Shown here piece after piece: positions 5,647 through 8,021 of a stretch of 8,021 bases of DNA (positions are counted from its first letter, which is position 1; each line of letters starts with the position of its first letter). The DNA comes from an uncultured Solirubrobacter sp. GTDB taxonomy: Bacteria > Actinomycetota > Thermoleophilia > Solirubrobacterales > Solirubrobacteraceae. The notes under the pieces are model-generated. The model had not been told where the DNA came from. It ran no database searches and was given only the letters and a program-made list of their open reading frames with translations. The stretch spans positions 1 to 8,021 of the forward strand of contig CALMNS010000613.1 in the NCBI GenBank assembly GCA_937871635.1, written 5' to 3'. The position numbers were made by a program, and so were the translations under genes.

Positions 5647-6507
5647 CTACATGCTGTTGAGGATCCGCTCGAGATCACGCTCGCCCTCGCGCGTCTGGAC
5701 ACCCGCGGCGAGCTGCTTCTGCGCGAGTTCGAGCACCTCCTCACCGAACACGGAGTAGAGCGCCCCGTTCTCGACGGCGTAGGCCTCGTGCGGGATGGGC
5801 GGCGCGACCGTGTCGACGGTGGACTTGATGGCGGCGATGACCTGCGGCCGGAGGCCCGCGATCCGTCGCGCCAGGTTGTCGACGTGGGCATCGAGCTCGT
5901 CGGCGGGAATCGCGCGGTTGACCAGTCCGTAGCGCTCGGCGAGCTCGGCGCCGACCAGCTCGCCACCGAGGATGAGCTCGAGCGCCCGGGCCCTGCCAAC
6001 CAGGCGCGGCATATTCACGGTGCCGCCTCCGCCAGGGAGGATGCCCATCAGGGACTCGGGCTGCGACTGGCCTGACTTGCCGATCGCCGCAAAGCGCATG
6101 TCTGCGTACATGAGGAACTCGTTGCCGGCACCGCGGGCGAAGCCGGCGATCTTGGCGATCGTGACCTGCGGGAGGGCACGCACCTCGTCGCTCATGGCCT
6201 CAAGGATGTTGAGGCCGTCCGGGATCGGAGCGCCCGGGGCGGCCGCGATCGCGGCCTCAGTTGCGGCGGTCAGCGCCTCCGGGTCGGTGAGGTAGCCCAT
6301 GTCCCCATGCGCACTGAAGAACTCGGGGTCGGCACTCTGGAAGATCACCACGCGGACGTCCACGTCGTTGCGCACGCGGTAGACGAAGCCGCGCAGCGAA
6401 GGGAGCAAGACGCCGTCCATCAGGTTGAGCGGCGGATGGTCAAGCGTGACGGTCGCGACGCCGTCCTTGAGCTCCACCTGTATACCCGCGAGGTCGTTGT
6501 AGGACAT
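5647..6507 (-). CDS. Enoyl-CoA hydratase/isomerase family protein (crotonase fold)
   Basis: A 286-residue crotonase-family protein, expected to act on acyl-CoA thioesters in the cytosol. Seen: VATVTLDHPPLNLMD (17-31), the first oxyanion-hole segment FFSAHGDMGYL (63-73), which departs from the usual SAGADL, and the second, GFARGAGNEF (122-131). The two glutamates of classical hydratases are present as Glu130 (AGNEF) and Glu151 (QPESLMG), so water addition to an enoyl-CoA is chemically possible. PGGGGTVNMPRLVGRARALE and AERYGLVNRAIP are the usual later motifs. An insertion of about 20 residues rich in Ala (77-97) enlarges the loop next to the active site. A GGGAG ribosome binding site lies 4 nt before the ATG. 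The gene is divergent from a TetR regulator with a strong palindrome between. It may belong to fatty-acid or aromatic-acid breakdown; no other pathway gene is nearby, so the substrate is open. Confidence 0.88.
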   Translation of the reverse strand: MSYNDLAGIQVELKDGVATVTLDHPPLNLMDGVLLPSLRGFVYRVRNDVDVRVVIFQSADPEFFSAHGDMGYLTDPEALTAATEAAIAAAPGAPIPDGLNILEAMSDEVRALPQVTIAKIAGFARGAGNEFLMYADMRFAAIGKSGQSQPESLMGILPGGGGTVNMPRLVGRARALELILGGELVGAELAERYGLVNRAIPADELDAHVDNLARRIAGLRPQVIAAIKSTVDTVAPPIPHEAYAVENGALYSVFGEEVLELAQKQLAAGVQTREGERDLERILNSM

Positions 6508-6561
6508 GGGAACTCCCTGTGGGTTGGACGGACGGCCCCCGATCCTCGAGCGCCTATACGA

Positions 6562-6590
6562 GCTACCTGTATACCGTATAGGCAGGTAGC
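6562..6590. promoter_or_regulatory. Nested palindromic operator between hydratase and TetR genes
   Basis: The outer arms GCTACCTG (6562-6569) and CAGGTAGC (6583-6590) are perfect inverted repeats. Inside them lies TATAC-C-GTATA (6570-6580), itself a perfect palindrome with its centre 1 bp away. A further CTATAC at 6554-6559 pairs with GTATAG (6576-6581). This AT-containing symmetric site in a GC-rich gap is the expected look of a TetR-family operator. Which boxes are promoter elements was not resolved. Assignment to the adjacent regulator is inferred. Confidence 0.7.
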
Positions 6591-6622
6591 GGGCTAAGCC
6601 TTTCCGGCTGAGGGCACCGCTG

Positions 6623-6628
6623 TACGCT
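6623..6628 (+). promoter_or_regulatory. Putative -10 box (TACGCT) for the leaderless TetR transcript
   Basis: TACGCT fits TANNNT and ends 6 nt before the ATG at 6635; no Shine-Dalgarno sequence is present. The palindrome at 6562-6590 ends 32 bp upstream of this box, near or upstream of its -35 region. Confidence 0.4.
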
Positions 6629-6634
6629 CAGCGC

Positions 6635-7354
6635 ATGCCGGAGGGTCGAGGTCACCGCGCCGCACGTTCCCCTCGACGGGAGCGGCTCTCGCGCGAGGCG
6701 CTCGTCGCCTCAGCGCTGCATCTGGCCGACGCCGAAGGCCTTGAAGCGGTCACCATCCGTCGTCTGGCCACAGATCACGGCGTCACGCCGATGGCGCTCT
6801 ATTGGCACTTCGGCGACAAGAGCCTCTTGATGGAAGCAGTCGCCGAGCACGTGCTCGGGCAGGTCAAGATCCCGTCCTACGTCGACGGGGAGCAGCCCGA
6901 CTGGGACGTGCGGCTCGCCGACCTGTTCAGCGCGATGGTCGCCAGCCTGAGCAAGCACCCGGCCATGGCCCCGCTGGTGCACCGCCGGCTGATGCGGTGC
7001 ACTCCTGGGCTAGCCATCGGCGAGGTCTGCTTCGCTGCCCTGGACGAAGCAGGGTTCTCCGAGGAGGAGTTCCCGTACATCGGGGCCTACGCGATGAACA
7101 GCATCATCGGGCTCGTCACCATGCAGCCGTTCGAGTCCGAGCTGACGCTCGACGCCGGCGAATCGCGCCGACGCGACGAAGAGAATCGCCTCCACCTCGA
7201 GCTGCTGGCGCTGGATCACTTCCCTCACATCAAGGCCAGCGCGGCGCTGCTCTCGTCCGTGCCGGTGAACGGACGCGCGTGGTACAAGAGCGGCATCGAC
7301 GTGCTCGTGAGCGGCATCAAGGCACTGCGCCAGTCCGCGACGCCAGCCACCTGA
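6635..7354 (+). CDS. TetR/AcrR family regulator
   Basis: A 239-residue TetR-type repressor. A basic N-terminus (1-17) precedes the DNA-binding domain: RLSREALVASALHLADAEGL (17-36), then the helix-turn-helix TIRRLATDHGVTPMALYWHF (40-59) and the conserved GDKSLL with Lys62. LALYWHF-like spelling and the long C-terminal helical domain (about 85-230) resemble the TetR subgroup related to tetracycline repressors (TetR_C-type), though the ligand pocket cannot be read by eye. The ATG at 6635 is the only sensible start. It is divergent from the crotonase-family gene across 127 bp that hold a strong nested palindrome, so it probably represses that gene and itself. An acyl-CoA or related acid ligand would make sense of the pairing, but that is inference. 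Confidence 0.87.
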   Translation: MPEGRGHRAARSPRRERLSREALVASALHLADAEGLEAVTIRRLATDHGVTPMALYWHFGDKSLLMEAVAEHVLGQVKIPSYVDGEQPDWDVRLADLFSAMVASLSKHPAMAPLVHRRLMRCTPGLAIGEVCFAALDEAGFSEEEFPYIGAYAMNSIIGLVTMQPFESELTLDAGESRRRDEENRLHLELLALDHFPHIKASAALLSSVPVNGRAWYKSGIDVLVSGIKALRQSATPAT

Positions 7355-7356
7355 AA

Positions 7357-7401
7357 CCCACCGCTCGTCCGCGCTTTGTCGGGACGCGACTGGAGCGTGG
7401 G
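7357..7401 (+). terminator. Long interrupted hairpin after the TetR gene
   Basis: Two nucleotides past the TetR stop, CCCAC (7357), GCTC (7363) and GTCC (7367) can pair in order with GTGGG (7397), GAGC (7393) and GGAC (7382). The stem has a 1-nt bulge, an asymmetric internal loop of 7 nt and an 11-nt end loop. No T-tract follows. It may end or stabilise the TetR mRNA. Confidence 0.35.
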
Positions 7402-7421
7402 GCCGGCAGGACGCGCGACGC

Positions 7422-7481
7422 TATCGAGCACGGCTACGGAGCTCTCTAGCCGCCCGGCTCCGGACTCTCCCTTCGCTACGG
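7422..7481 (+). repeat. Intergenic repeat, copy B
   Basis: The diverged second copy of the element at 2201-2268, in the same orientation, 67 nt past the TetR stop and 46 nt before the sigma factor start. CGGAGC (7437-7442) pairs with GCTCCG (7457-7462), leaving a 14-nt loop that holds CTCTAG. GGCTA (7432-7436) and TAGCC (7447-7451) offer an alternative stem. The two stems are mutually exclusive. The hairpin is kept in both copies although spacing and part of the sequence differ. Function unknown. Confidence 0.6.
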
Positions 7482-7527
7482 GCGGACAGGCCCGTCACAA
7501 CCTGCGGTGCTGCTCGTAGTGAGTGGT

Positions 7528-8021
7528 GTGACGCCCGACACTCGCGCGGACGCCGACCTGCTGGCGGCGACCCCCGAGGAGCCCGAGGCGTTCGGCGTCT
7601 TCTACCGCCGCCATTGCGATGCCGTCTTGACCTATCTCCTCGCCCGCACTCGCAGCTCCGAGCTGGCCGCCGACCTGGCGATGGAGACCTTCGCGCGGGC
7701 GCTCGAGCGGTGCGAGCGCTTCGAACCGGCGCGGGGCCCGGCGCGGGCCTGGGTGTTCGCGATCGCGTCGAGCACGCTGATCGACTCGCTGCGGCGCGGG
7801 CAGGTCGAGGCCCGTGCCCGGCGCCGGCTCGGCATCCCGCCCCAGGCGCTCACCGACGCCGACCTCGAGCGGGTCGAGGAGCTCATGGACGCCCGCGGAC
7901 TCGACGCCGAGGCCCTGGTCGCCGACCTGCCGAGCGACCAGCGCGAGGCCGTCCTCGCGCGGGTCCTCGAGGAGCGCCCGTATCCGGACATCGCTGCTGA
8001 GCTGCGCGTGTCGGAGGCGGT
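7528..8021 (+). CDS. RNA polymerase ECF-type sigma factor (C-terminal end cut by window edge)
   Basis: The first 164 codons of a sigma-70 family, extracytoplasmic-function-like sigma factor, which directs RNA polymerase to a specific promoter set. Region 2 covers about 20-90: AFGVFYRRHCDAVLTYLLAR, the DLAMETFARALER helix (49-61) that contacts core polymerase, and ARAWVFAIASSTLIDSLRR (72-90), the -10 recognition part. A linker rich in Asp/Glu/Arg follows. Region 4 begins about residue 130 (LVADLPSDQREAVLARVLEE, then RPYPDIAAELRVS), with the recognition helix cut off. GTG codons at 7507, 7519 and 7528 are all in frame; 7528 is preferred because TPDTRADADLLAA right after it is a typical family opening, though the site has only a weak GAG upstream. 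No anti-sigma factor is visible; it would be expected downstream of the window. Confidence 0.88.
   Translation, partial: MTPDTRADADLLAATPEEPEAFGVFYRRHCDAVLTYLLARTRSSELAADLAMETFARALERCERFEPARGPARAWVFAIASSTLIDSLRRGQVEARARRRLGIPPQALTDADLERVEELMDARGLDAEALVADLPSDQREAVLARVLEERPYPDIAAELRVSEA

Noticed and set aside
5533..6075. Continuation of the nuclease frame into a 288-codon open frame
   Set aside because: After about 5532 the translation loses all nuclease similarity and lies antisense to the well-supported hydratase gene; the open frame is accidental.
6546..6562. Possible third copy of the intergenic repeat (TCGAGCGCC then TACGAG)
   Set aside because: Shares only the first 9 bases and a TACG with copy A; the later blocks CTCTAG, CCCGGCTC and GGACTCT are absent.

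Overview
The window comes from a very GC-rich genome. Its codons end mostly in G or C, it mixes leaderless and Shine-Dalgarno starts, and its gene families (an ArsR-type regulator with a DUF5937-like body, an MmyB-like XRE regulator, several TetR regulators, an ECF sigma factor) are typical of Actinobacteria. A soil actinomycete or a member of the Thermoleophilia (Solirubrobacterales-like) fits. This placement is an inference from gene style, not a database match.

Layout. (1) 1-1098, minus strand: an SDR oxidoreductase followed by a translationally coupled DHA2-type MFS exporter that runs off the left edge. Divergent from them is an ArsR-type regulator (1154-2158, plus). (2) A metal-type cupin (2259-2876, minus) is divergent from a TetR regulator (2940-3566, plus). 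(3) A DUF1330 protein (3735-4061, minus) is divergent from an XRE/MmyB-like regulator (4162-5010, plus). (4) 5174-5532 is the remnant of an Mrr-type restriction endonuclease domain, frameshifted at its catalytic Asp motif. (5) An enoyl-CoA hydratase/isomerase (5647-6507, minus) is divergent from a second TetR regulator (6635-7354, plus). (6) An ECF sigma factor starts at 7528 and is cut by the right edge.

The striking organisation is four consecutive modules of the same design: a metabolic or efflux gene on the minus strand and its likely regulator on the plus strand, separated by 55-127 bp. Each gap contains an inverted repeat placed on a start or promoter. Three of the four regulators appear to be leaderless (a TANNNT box 6-8 nt before the ATG). 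The SDR, cupin and hydratase targets carry recognisable ribosome binding sites. The simplest reading is a set of independent, ligand-responsive local switches handling small hydrophobic or acyl compounds.

Two things are not explained by the genes. A diverged 60-68 bp intergenic repeat occurs twice in the same orientation (2201-2268 and 7422-7481), each copy downstream of a regulator gene and each able to form a CGGAG/CTCCG-type hairpin with CTCTAG in its loop. The nuclease remnant has locally lower GC and neither a convincing start nor a natural C-terminus, which suggests a decayed acquired gene. No rRNA, complete tRNA, CRISPR array or transposase was seen.
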